Source: Ruminococcaceae bacterium OttesenSCG-928-I18 | GTDB lineage: Bacteria > Bacillota > Clostridia > Oscillospirales > Ruminococcaceae | Assembly (NCBI GenBank): GCA_030266325.1 | Contig: JAJDHT010000013.1 | Span: 1 to 34,506 of the forward strand | Reading direction: 5' to 3' | DNA length: 34,506 nucleotides | Shown here: positions 9,856 to 17,833 of the stretch, in pieces | Layout of the letters: each line of letters begins with the position of its first letter | How positions within the stretch are numbered: position 1 is the first letter of the stretch | The notes under the pieces: generated by a model | What the model was told of the DNA's origin: nothing | Database searches by the model: none | The model's input: only the letters and a program-made list of their open reading frames with translations | Translations under genes and position numbers: made by a program

Positions 9856-9905
9856 ATTACCGCGAGGAAAGCGCCATTTACAGGCGAACCTACGCGGTAT
9901 TCTTT
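9856..9905 (-). terminator. Probable ssrA terminator hairpin
   Basis: Minus strand: GAATACCGCG..GG..CGCC tgtaaat GGCG..CC..CGCGGTAATTC followed by TTTGTTTTAC, directly after the tmRNA 3' end. Confidence 0.65.
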
Positions 9906-10276
9906 TGGTGGAGATGACGGGAATCGAACCCGTGTCCAAAAAGGAGTCTACAAGAGTATCTCCGGGTGCAGTCGGCCTGCAACATTCCCTTGGCGGCAGG
10001 CCGGCCAACAAGCCGCCGCCTTGGTAGCTTCCTAGGTCATGACACCCCCCGAAAGCAAGAGGATGTTCACGTGCACCGCCTAAATGACGCCCGTACCCCG
10101 CCCGGCGGTGAGGCGGGACGGACGGCAGCTAAATTAGATTAGGCTGCGACCGCAGCAGGGCTGCGGCTGAATTTAACGGTATTGTCGTTAATTATTGTTT
10201 TGTGGCATTTAGAGTGCGGCCACAACACTACCCGCTGCTCCGGCTTTCTCCTCCCTGTCGAAACCTTTACATCCCC
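9906..10276 (-). ncRNA. ssrA: Transfer-messenger RNA (tmRNA, 10Sa RNA)
   Basis: Minus strand 5' GGGGATGTAAAGGTTTCGACAGGG... and 3' ...GGACACGGGTTCGATTCCCGTCATCTCCACCA; tRNA-like ends and internal tag ORF ending GTC GCA GCC TAA. Confidence 0.95.
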
Positions 10277-10322
10277 AAATCTATGAATCGAATCCTACTC
10301 GTGAAACCAAATAGACATACCT

Positions 10323-10781
10323 CTACACCCTGTGCGTTTTGATCGCCCTGTCCATGGTTCTCTTTGCGTCGTCCGCGGCCTTCGCGGCCCGTTTGTCATA
10401 CAACTTTTTACCCCGGCAGATGCCCAGCTCCACCTTCACGTGGGAGTTTCGAAAATAGAGTGACAGTGGCACCAGGGTAAGGCCTTTCGTCTTGATATCG
10501 GACCCCAGCTTTCGAATCTCTTTCTTGTGCAACAGGAGCTTTCTCGTCCTCTCGGGCTCGCGGTTGAAAATGTTGCCTTTTTCGTAGGGGGAGATGTGCA
10601 TCCCAATGAGAAAACACTCCCCATTTTTGACATCCGCCCAAGCGTCTTTGAGGTTGACAGAACCCTGGCGGATGCTCTTCACTTCGGTGCCCACAAGCTC
10701 TATGCCCGCCTCGATGCGGTCAAGCACCTCGTACTCGTGGCGCGCCTTGCGGTTGACGACCACGGTTTTTACGTTCTCCAC
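10323..10781 (-). CDS. smpB: SsrA-binding protein
   Basis: [69 protein letters not shown]...; GTG start at 10781 preceded by GGGGGAG; upstream of ssrA on the same strand. Confidence 0.95.
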   Translation of the reverse strand: MENVKTVVVNRKARHEYEVLDRIEAGIELVGTEVKSIRQGSVNLKDAWADVKNGECFLIGMHISPYEKGNIFNREPERTRKLLLHKKEIRKLGSDIKTKGLTLVPLSLYFRNSHVKVELGICRGKKLYDKRAAKAADDAKRTMDRAIKTHRV

Positions 10782-10897
10782 GGCCGTCTCCCCCCTTTCT
10801 GTGGCGCAGGGCCGGAACTGTACTTTACACCACTTTTTTGCTCCTGTCAAGCAAATGGGCCGCGCCGGGAGTACCCCCAAGCGCGTTTTTAAGGTTT

Positions 10898-10941
10898 TTG
10901 TGTTCTCTCCCCGTCTTTGGCGGGAAGAGCACACGAAAAAT
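10898..10941. repeat. Intergenic palindromic repeat, copy 3 (divergent)
   Basis: tttttGTGTTCTCTCCCCGtctttggCGGGAAGAGCACACgaaaaa; 12 of 14 stem positions pair, loop tctttgg matches copy 1 loop tcttcgg closely. Confidence 0.5.
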
Positions 10942-10991
10942 TTCTCGACAAACAGCGCGATGGGTATACTGCCGGCCGCGCCGTTCCCGCC

Positions 10992-11585
10992 TTACATCTC
11001 GCCGCGGCCCTCAAAGGCACGAAAAAGTGTCACGTCGTCGATATACTCGAGGCTCCCGTTGACGGGCAGGCCGTATGCCAGGCGGGTGGTCTGTACGCCC
11101 AGGGGTTTAATCAGCCGCGCGAGATACATGGCCGTGGCCTCGCCCTCCACGTTGGGGTTCGTGGCCATGATCACTTCGTGCACGCTGCCGTCCCTGAGGC
11201 GGTCGAGCAGCGCCTGCACGGGCAGTTGATCGGGGCCGATGCCCTCGGCCGGGGAGATGAGCCCGTGGAGCACATGGTAATGCCCCTTATACTCCCGGGT
11301 GTGTTCGAAGGCGCTCACGTCCCGAGGGCTTTCCACCACACAGATCATTCCCGCGTCTCGGCCGGGGTCGTCACAGATGGCGCAGACTTCGTCCTCGGTG
11401 AGGTTTTGGCAGACCCTGCAGCGGTGGATTTTCTCCTGTGCGTCCAATATGGCCTGCGCAAAAGCCCGCGCGTCCTCTTTCTCCATGCCGAGTACCTGAT
11501 AGGCGAGCCTGGCCGCGCTTTTGCGGCCGATGCCGTTGAGGCGTGCAAATTGTTCTATAAGACGGTCGAGTGGTTCAGCGTTCAC
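10992..11585 (-). CDS. recR: Recombination protein RecR
   Basis: LIEQFARLNGIGRKSAARLAYQVL, zinc finger CRVCQNLTEDEVCAICDD, Toprim ICVVESPRDVSAFE, MATNPNVEGEATAMYL. Confidence 0.96.
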   Translation of the reverse strand: MNAEPLDRLIEQFARLNGIGRKSAARLAYQVLGMEKEDARAFAQAILDAQEKIHRCRVCQNLTEDEVCAICDDPGRDAGMICVVESPRDVSAFEHTREYKGHYHVLHGLISPAEGIGPDQLPVQALLDRLRDGSVHEVIMATNPNVEGEATAMYLARLIKPLGVQTTRLAYGLPVNGSLEYIDDVTLFRAFEGRGEM

Positions 11586-11609
11586 GGCGTAGGGTTCCTT
11601 TCCGGCCGG

Positions 11610-11957
11610 TTACAGGCCGAGGTTTGCCAGGCCCGGGAAAGCGCCCGAGATGGCCTCCATCTCTTTTTCGCTCTTCTCGTTCACAAGGCGCACCCCTTCG
11701 TTGAAGGCGGCGCCCACCATGTCTTCGAGCATCTCGATCTCTTCGGGGTCGGCCAGCTCGGGCTTGATGCGCACGGCGGTGACCGTGTAGTCGCCGCGGA
11801 GGGTGAGCTCCACCATTCCGCCACCCGCGGACGCCTTGGTCTCCTCTTCCTTGAGCAGCTGCTGTTTTTGCTGCATCTGGTCTTGCATTTCCTGCGCCTG
11901 TTGCATCAGGGCGTTGACGTTTTGTTTGCCGTATCCGTCAGGTAATCTTGCTTTCAT
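11610..11957 (-). CDS. YbaB/EbfC family nucleoid-associated protein
   Basis: MKARLPDGYGKQNVNALMQQAQEMQDQMQQKQQLLKEEETKASAGGGMVELTLRGDYTVTAVRIKPEL; between dnaX and recR as is common. Confidence 0.93.
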   Translation of the reverse strand: MKARLPDGYGKQNVNALMQQAQEMQDQMQQKQQLLKEEETKASAGGGMVELTLRGDYTVTAVRIKPELADPEEIEMLEDMVGAAFNEGVRLVNEKSEKEMEAISGAFPGLANLGL

Positions 11958-11975
11958 GAAACCTCTCCTCTTTTT

Positions 11976-13625
11976 CTATTCCGGTTTCCCGCCGTTTTCA
12001 TATTCGATGGGGATTCCCTTTTCTTCCCACTCTTTGAGGGTTTTGCGCGTGGTGTCGGCAGGGGATTCTCGCTGTGTTTCCGCCTTGTAGGGCCCGATGC
12101 CGAACCGCTTCCCCCCCGCGGCCTGGATGGCGTCCTTGATGACACCGCTGACATTTTTGTTCGAGCGCATAAACTCTAGGAACATGCCGCTGCCGTCAAT
12201 CAGCACCCGTTTGCCGTCAAAATAGGCCTTGGTTGCCTTGAGATAAGAGTAGACCATCGGGTCGCGTTTTTCGGTTTCGGCAATCACTGCGTCCCAGCCC
12301 TCGAAGGGTTTTATCTCATCGGGCGGCTGCTTGTCCGGGGTGTTCTGCTGCTTTTGGGGGAGGGGTTCTCGGGGCAGAGCGGCACGGGCCGGGGCGACCG
12401 GTTCTTTTGGGGAAGCCACAGGGACCGCCTTGGCTGGTTTTTCCAAAGGCGCCTCGTTTTTGGAGGCGCTTTGCACGGCCTGCTTTGCGTCTGCCGCCGG
12501 GGTGACGCTTGCCTGCCCCCCTACCCCGGCGATCTCAAACAGGGCCAGTTCGAGCTCGACGCGCGGGTCCTGGCTGCGGGTCATCCTGTCCAGCGCGGCG
12601 GCCAAGCGCTCGAGCGCCCCTATGGCCCGTCTTTCCTCTACCGCCGGGACACAACGCAGATACCGCGTGCGCTCATCCTCCGGCAGGAAGTCGAGCAGGC
12701 CGCCCTCGGGCGCCGCCGCTGCCAAGAGAAAATTGCGGTAGTGGGCGATGAGTTCCTCTGTGAGGCGTTTGACGTCGATGGACCGCTCGCGCAGCGTAGC
12801 CACGAGGGAAAGCAGAGCGGGAAGGTCCCCCTGTTCGGCGGCCTCGCTGAGCGAAAAGAGGTAGCTTTTGTCGGTGACGCCGGCCATCTGCCGCACCCGC
12901 TCCTCGTCCACCTCTTCGCCAAAGGAGGCGCAAGTGTCCAGCAGGGAAAGCGCGTCGCGCATCGAGCCATCGGCCAAAACCGAAATGAGCCCGGCGGCGC
13001 CCTGCGTGAGCGGGATCTCTTCCTGCCCCGCCACCTCCAGCAGCCGGGCCTTGATTTTGTCGGCCGGGATACGGGTGAAATCGAACCGCTGGCAGCGGGA
13101 GAGGATGGTGGCGGGCACCTTGTGAATTTCGGTGGTCGCCAGGATGAAAATGACGTGGGAGGGAGGTTCCTCCAATATTTTCAGCAGGGCATTGAAGGCC
13201 TGCACCGAGAGCATATGCACCTCATCGATGATATAGACCTTATATTTACATCGGCCCGGACGATAGACCGTCTCGTCGCGCAGGTCGCGTACATCGTCCA
13301 CCCCGTTGTTCGAAGCAGCGTCTATTTCTATAACATCGAGGATGCTGCCGTCTTCGATGCCCCTGCAGCAGGCGCACTGTCCGCAGGGACCTTCCTCGGT
13401 GGGGGCTTCGCAGTTCACGGTCTTGGCCAGCACCTTGGCACAGGTGGTTTTGCCCGTGCCGCGCGTGCCGGTGAACAGATAGGCGTGGCCCACCCGGCCC
13501 GCCTTCACCTGGTTTGTGAGCGCGCCGGTGATGGCCTCCTGGCCGACGACGTCGGAAAAGGTTTGGGGCCGCCATTTGCGGTACAGCGCTTTATAGATGA
13601 CAGCCACCCCCTTTTTGTTTTCCAC
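11976..13625 (-). CDS. dnaX: DNA polymerase III subunit gamma/tau
   Basis: YKALYRKWRPQTFSDVVGQEAITGALTNQVKAGRVGHAYLFTGTRGTGKTTCAKVLAKTVNC, zinc CGQCACC, VYIIDEVHMLSVQAFNALLKILEEPP. Exact start uncertain. Confidence 0.96.
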   Translation of the reverse strand: MENKKGVAVIYKALYRKWRPQTFSDVVGQEAITGALTNQVKAGRVGHAYLFTGTRGTGKTTCAKVLAKTVNCEAPTEEGPCGQCACCRGIEDGSILDVIEIDAASNNGVDDVRDLRDETVYRPGRCKYKVYIIDEVHMLSVQAFNALLKILEEPPSHVIFILATTEIHKVPATILSRCQRFDFTRIPADKIKARLLEVAGQEEIPLTQGAAGLISVLADGSMRDALSLLDTCASFGEEVDEERVRQMAGVTDKSYLFSLSEAAEQGDLPALLSLVATLRERSIDVKRLTEELIAHYRNFLLAAAAPEGGLLDFLPEDERTRYLRCVPAVEERRAIGALERLAAALDRMTRSQDPRVELELALFEIAGVGGQASVTPAADAKQAVQSASKNEAPLEKPAKAVPVASPKEPVAPARAALPREPLPQKQQNTPDKQPPDEIKPFEGWDAVIAETEKRDPMVYSYLKATKAYFDGKRVLIDGSGMFLEFMRSNKNVSGVIKDAIQAAGGKRFGIGPYKAETQRESPADTTRKTLKEWEEKGIPIEYENGGKPE

Positions 13626-13643
13626 CCGTCATAAAGAAAAGAC

Positions 13644-13790
13644 AGGCTCCGCGCCGCTTTGCATACGAAAGGCAGGTTGGCTGCGGCACACAGACACATC
13701 CGCTTAATGCTGCTCGGTTCCCCGCCTGACATGGTTCACGGCGGCCCGTTGCACAGGACCCACCTTCCGTATGCAAAACAGCGCGGGATG
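13644..13790 (-). ncRNA. ffs: Signal recognition particle RNA (4.5S/scRNA type)
   Basis: Minus strand TTTGCATACG...GGGTCCTGTGCAACGGGCCGCCGTGAACCATGTCAGGCGGGGAACCGAGCAGCATTAAGCGGATGTGTCTGTGTGCCGCAGCCAACCTGCC...CGTATGCAAA; conserved domain IV core and terminal helix; directly upstream of dnaX. Ends approximate. Confidence 0.88.
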
Positions 13791-13899
13791 CGCACTGCCT
13801 TTTTACCAAGGTTTTACTGAAAATATTATACCTGAACGAAGGGCGGAATGCAAGCGGCAGGGAGAGGGTCCGGCGGCTCTCTTTCACCATATTTTTCCT

Positions 13900-13936
13900 T
13901 GTGTTTCGTATAAAAAAGCCTATAATGAGAGGAGAA
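13900..13936 (+). promoter_or_regulatory. Putative promoter for ohr
   Basis: TTGTGT, 16-nt spacer, TATAAT upstream of the ORF at 14008. Confidence 0.4.
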
Positions 13937-14007
13937 GCGGTAAACTGCCTGTACAGGCGGGCACCCCCACCTGATGCGTTACGCATCCCTGCGAAAGGAG
14001 TGTTCCC

Positions 14008-14412
14008 ATGCAAAAAATGTATTCTACCACGATGACCAACACCGGTGGACGTTCTGGAGAGGTTTCGGCCCCGGACGGTTCGCTACACCTCCAGATCGTC
14101 CCGCCCGGCACGGATGCAGAGGGCGCGACGAACCCTGAACAACTTTTTGCCGCCGGCTATAGTTCCTGCTTCAACGGCGCGCTGAACCTCGTGATGCTGC
14201 GGCAGCGCATCAAGGCCGAGAGCACCGTGAGCGCCACCGTATCGTTGTATGACCGAGACAAACAGGATTTTATCATCGGAGTGGAGATCGAGGGCCATAT
14301 CGAGGGGCTTTCCGAAGAAAAAACCCTGGAACTGCTTAAGGAGGCACACGAGGTTTGCCCCTACTCAAAAGCCACCCGCGGGAACATCGAGGTACACCTG
14401 AAAGCGGTGTGA
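14008..14412 (+). CDS. ohr: Organic hydroperoxide resistance protein, Ohr/OsmC family
   Basis: GATNPEQLFAAGYSSCFNGALNLV and KEAHEVCPYSKATRGNIEV carry the two redox cysteines in Ohr-like context. Confidence 0.9.
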   Translation: MQKMYSTTMTNTGGRSGEVSAPDGSLHLQIVPPGTDAEGATNPEQLFAAGYSSCFNGALNLVMLRQRIKAESTVSATVSLYDRDKQDFIIGVEIEGHIEGLSEEKTLELLKEAHEVCPYSKATRGNIEVHLKAV

Positions 14413-14452
14413 ACAAAAGGGGAAGTGTGTCCATTTTGACGAACTAGAGTAT

Positions 14453-14515
14453 AAATTTCACGTGCCCTCTCCCCGCCCTCGGCGAGTAGAGGGCACGAAA
14501 ACTATCTGTATTTTT
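14453..14515. repeat. Intergenic palindromic repeat, copy 2
   Basis: aaatttcaCGTGCCCTCTccccgccctcggcgagtAGAGGGCACGaaaactatctgtattttt; 10-bp perfect outer stem, flanks match copy 1. Confidence 0.6.
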
Positions 14516-14686
14516 CATATAAAACACACTTCGGGTCACTGCCGCAAAGGCACAGCTTTTGCCTGCGGTGCACAGCTGTGGTATACTATTCCCGTTGGAA
14601 TGGTCGGCGTCTTTTCGTTTGCCGGGGCATTGCCGCAGCCGGGCAGGTACCCGGCGAAGAAACCGTATCATTTGAGGTGAGCCTTT

Positions 14687-15298
14687 TTGTATAAAAACCT
14701 GGTGTTCGACCTGGGCGGTGTTGTGGTCAACTACAACCCCAGAGACTATCTGATGGATCGTTTTTTTTACGAGCGGCTTGAAAACAAGCTGTTTGATGCT
14801 GTGTTCGGAAGCGAAGAGTGGATCATGCTGGACCGCGGCGAGATGAGCCTCGAAGAGGCGAACGAGATTTTCCTGCAGCGGGGGCACAAGCTGGACATCG
14901 CCTTTGAGATGCAGGCCGTGCTGGACAACTGGCCCGAAATGCTGACGGACCGCAAGGCGACGATCAACCTGATGCGTCTTTTTAAGAAAAAGGGCTATCA
15001 GCTTTACTATCTTTCGAACATCTCGCACGAAATGCTGGGACTTTTGCGTCAAAGGCCGTTCTGGTCCTTGTTTGACGGGGGTATCGCCTCCTGCGAGGTG
15101 GGTATCTGCAAGCCCGACCCGGAGATCTATGAGATTCTTTTACAGAAATACCACCTGAGCGCCCATCAGACGATCTTTGCTGACGACCGAAAGGAAAATG
15201 CACTGGGCGCCTTCAGCGCGGGCATCACAGGCATCCAGTTTCACAATGTGAAAAATTTTTGCAACATGCTTCTCTCCTACGGAATCAATATGGATTGA
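14687..15298 (+). CDS. HAD-superfamily hydrolase (subfamily IA)
   Basis: NLVFDLGGVVVNYNP motif I, YLSNIS motif II, KPDPEIYEILLQKY, TIFADDRKEN motif. TTG start with GAGGTGA RBS. Confidence 0.87.
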   Translation: MYKNLVFDLGGVVVNYNPRDYLMDRFFYERLENKLFDAVFGSEEWIMLDRGEMSLEEANEIFLQRGHKLDIAFEMQAVLDNWPEMLTDRKATINLMRLFKKKGYQLYYLSNISHEMLGLLRQRPFWSLFDGGIASCEVGICKPDPEIYEILLQKYHLSAHQTIFADDRKENALGAFSAGITGIQFHNVKNFCNMLLSYGINMD

Positions 15299-15384
15299 TC
15301 CCACTTATTAAAGCGCCCCTCGCAAGCGGAGACAGTGCCTGCGCACTGCCTCGCCTCTGGGGGGCGTTCTATTTCGACTTCTCA

Positions 15385-15411
15385 GATGGTTGCCTCCAAC
15401 CATCTTTTTAT
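15385..15411 (+). terminator. Rho-independent terminator after the HAD gene
   Basis: GATGGTTG cctc CAACCATC TTTTTAT. Confidence 0.8.
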
Positions 15412-15419
15412 CTTCATTT

Positions 15420-16526
15420 TTAAGGGATCAGGGTTTCTTCATCCAGCCAGGCCTGGCCCGGGCGCAGGCGCTTTGTAAACATCCTGCCGAGATACCTTGC
15501 ATCCTGGGCCTCGTGGTATTTGAAGAGCATTTCCCCATTGAGCGGGCCGAGGATTTCAAGCTTGCCTGTGACATGAGACATGCAGTAGCGGAAGCATTTG
15601 CCAAGGCCGCTCTGCTCTTTTTTTGCCTGGCGGACAATTTCATACCCCTCGCCGAGCGGCACCTGAAACTGGTTTTTCACGCCCGACACCGGCCGGCATT
15701 GGAAGATGTAATAGGGGTGAATGCCGGCGGCCACAAGGGCGTGCAGCAACTGGGCAAGAACTTTGGTGTCGTCGTTGACCCCTTTGAGCAGCACCGTTTG
15801 GTTTTTTACGGGGATACCCGCATGCTGGATTTGCCGGATGGCTTTCAGGGAGAGTTCGGTAAGCTCTCTGGCATGGTTGTACTGTGTGACGAAAGTGAGC
15901 TGTTTTTCCCTGTTGTAGCGCGCGAGCATTTGCACGAGGGCCTCGTCTTCGGTGATGCGGGTGGGATAGACAACCGGCACCCGGCTGGCGATGCGGATGG
16001 TGTCCAGGTGGGGAATCTTCACGAGCATCGACAAGATTTCGCCGAGACGCTCGTTGCTGTTCAGCAGGGCGTCCCCGCCCGAGATGAGCGCGTTGTTGAT
16101 CTCCTTATGCTCGGAAATATAATCGCGCATCTGGCCGAAATGCCTGGCCACCTCATCGCCCGAAAGGCCGACAAGGCGCTTGCGGAAACAGTGGCGGCAG
16201 TACATGGCACACTGGTTTGTGGAGAGGATCATGACGGACTGCGGATATTTGTGCTGCATGCCCGCGATGACGGTGTTGTTCGCCTCTCCGCTGGTGTCGA
16301 AACTGCCCGAGAGGTCTGTCTCGGCCACCGAAGGGATGGCCATTTTTCGTATGGGGTCCTCCGGGTCATCAAAATCGATGAGGGAGAGATAGTATGGAGT
16401 GATGGACATGGGAAACTGGGCGAGTATTTCGTCCATGCGTTTGCGTTCTTCGGCGCTCAGCTTACTTTCCTTCGGCAGGTCTTCACTTTTGCAGATGTTG
16501 TCTTTGAGTTGGATCCCTTTGTTCAT
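15420..16526 (-). CDS. KamA-family radical SAM protein (lysine 2,3-aminomutase-like; substrate not assignable)
   Basis: Radical SAM CAMYCRHC (CxxxCxxC), SGGDALL, VKNQTVLLKGVNDD, HPYYIFQCRPVSGVKNQFQVPL. Confidence 0.87.
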   Translation of the reverse strand: MNKGIQLKDNICKSEDLPKESKLSAEERKRMDEILAQFPMSITPYYLSLIDFDDPEDPIRKMAIPSVAETDLSGSFDTSGEANNTVIAGMQHKYPQSVMILSTNQCAMYCRHCFRKRLVGLSGDEVARHFGQMRDYISEHKEINNALISGGDALLNSNERLGEILSMLVKIPHLDTIRIASRVPVVYPTRITEDEALVQMLARYNREKQLTFVTQYNHARELTELSLKAIRQIQHAGIPVKNQTVLLKGVNDDTKVLAQLLHALVAAGIHPYYIFQCRPVSGVKNQFQVPLGEGYEIVRQAKKEQSGLGKCFRYCMSHVTGKLEILGPLNGEMLFKYHEAQDARYLGRMFTKRLRPGQAWLDEETLIP

Positions 16527-16562
16527 TCTTTCCCCCTGTGTCTTTGCCGGTGTTCCGCACCA

Positions 16563-17510
16563 CTAGAAACCCGGCGGCGTTGTGGGCAGGCTGCATGTGC
16601 CGCCGGCAGCCCCCGCATTCAGATATTCGCTTGCGGCCACGGCAGCGACGGCCCCGTCGGCCGCGGCTGTGACAATTTGCCTTAAGGGCTTTTCGCGCAA
16701 GTCCCCGGCAACCCATACCCCTTCAAACGGGGTGGAGCAGTCCTCTTGGGCAAGTACATACCCCTTTTCGTTGAGGGGCAGATGGCCTTTGAAAAGGCTG
16801 GTTTCGGGCTCGAGGCCGATGGCGATAAAAATACCGCTGACGGCGAGAGTCTTGTTGCCCTCGGGCGTGTTCACAATAATCCTCTCGACACGGTCTATGC
16901 CCTCGATGCGCTCCACTGTGGTGGAGTAGAGCACCTCGATGTTTTCTCTCGCGCGCACCGCCTCCTGCTCGGCATGGGCGGCCCGAAAACTGCCACGGCG
17001 GTGGATAAGATAGATTTTTTCACAATTGTTCGCCAAAAACAGGGCGTCACTGAGGGCGGTGTCCCCCCCGCCCACAATGGCTACGGTTTTTTCCCGGAAA
17101 AAGGCGGCGTCACAGGTGGCACAGAAGGAAACCCCGTGCCCCATAAACGTCTCTTCGCCCGGCACGCCCAGTTTTTTCCGGCTGGCGCCTCCGGCAAAGA
17201 TCAAGGCTTTCGATTCATATTTCCCGGTGCTGGTGGTCACTGTCTTGACCTTGGCGGTGATGTCCACATCGGTGACCTCCTCAAAACGCACCTCGGCCCC
17301 TTGGGACACCGCGTGTGTATAGAGGTTCGTGGCAAAATCGGCGCCCGCCAGGCCCTGCACGCCCGGGTAGTTGTCCACTTCGCTGGTGAGCGAGACCTGG
17401 CCGCCATAGACGCTCTTGTCGAACACGACCACCTGCATGCCGGCGCGCGCTGCATAGATAGCCGCCGTGAGGCCGGCCGGCCCGGCGCCCACGATAATAA
17501 TATCTGTCAT
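16563..17510 (-). CDS. trxB: Thioredoxin reductase
   Basis: DIIIVGAGPAGLTAAIYAARAG FAD motif, CATCDAAFF redox motif, VAIVGGGDTALSDALFL NADPH motif, GVWVAGDLREKPLRQIVTAAADGAVAA. Confidence 0.94.
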   Translation of the reverse strand: MTDIIIVGAGPAGLTAAIYAARAGMQVVVFDKSVYGGQVSLTSEVDNYPGVQGLAGADFATNLYTHAVSQGAEVRFEEVTDVDITAKVKTVTTSTGKYESKALIFAGGASRKKLGVPGEETFMGHGVSFCATCDAAFFREKTVAIVGGGDTALSDALFLANNCEKIYLIHRRGSFRAAHAEQEAVRARENIEVLYSTTVERIEGIDRVERIIVNTPEGNKTLAVSGIFIAIGLEPETSLFKGHLPLNEKGYVLAQEDCSTPFEGVWVAGDLREKPLRQIVTAAADGAVAAVAASEYLNAGAAGGTCSLPTTPPGF

Positions 17511-17587
17511 TCCTATGTCCTCCGACTGTTTTGGGTTTGAAGCCGAATTGTAACTTTGTGGCTATTGACTTATCATATTTACATAGT

Positions 17588-17615
17588 ATTATACACGAAA
17601 GTGCCGAATTCCGCA
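17588..17615 (-). promoter_or_regulatory. Putative trxB promoter
   Basis: Minus strand TTGCGG, 17-nt spacer, TATAAT. Confidence 0.5.
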
Positions 17616-17786
17616 AAACCTGGTATGCGGTCTGCGCACCGTACGAAACATCGTTTTCTCCGTCCGGTTTCCCGCCGGGCGTACGATGGTTCCTAAGGCA
17701 GGATTTTATACACCTCGCCCTTTGGGGCGGATGGGGTCGGCCTGTGGCGCCGTTCCCCCGTAGCTTACTGCAGGCAGGGCGCTTCA

Positions 17787-17815
17787 TTGCGCGCCGTGGG
17801 GTTTCATGGTAAAAT
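17787..17815 (+). promoter_or_regulatory. Putative promoter for the lipoprotein/two-component cluster
   Basis: TTGCGC, 17-nt spacer, TAAAAT just upstream of the 17834 ORF. Confidence 0.4.
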
Positions 17816-17833
17816 AAAGGGTAGCGTTAGGAG

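Noticed and set aside
9906-9945. Stand-alone tRNA gene (T-arm GGTTCGATTCC...CCA)
   Set aside because: It is the 3' tRNA-like domain of tmRNA; no other tRNA cloverleaf was recognised by eye.
12354-13634. 426-aa plus-strand ORF opposite dnaX
   Set aside because: Antisense shadow of dnaX, which has unmistakable motifs; no domain in the plus reading.
13591-14013. 140-aa minus-strand ORF over the SRP RNA region
   Set aside because: Overlaps the SRP RNA and ohr promoter; no coding signature or RBS.
15312-15367. Imperfect hairpin AGCGCCCC...GGGGGGCGTT as a separate regulatory RNA
   Set aside because: Lies just after the HAD gene stop and before a clean terminator; most simply part of the 3' UTR/terminator region.
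15390-16685. 431-aa plus-strand ORF opposite the KamA-family gene
   Set aside because: Shadow frame; the minus strand has CxxxCxxC and other radical SAM motifs.
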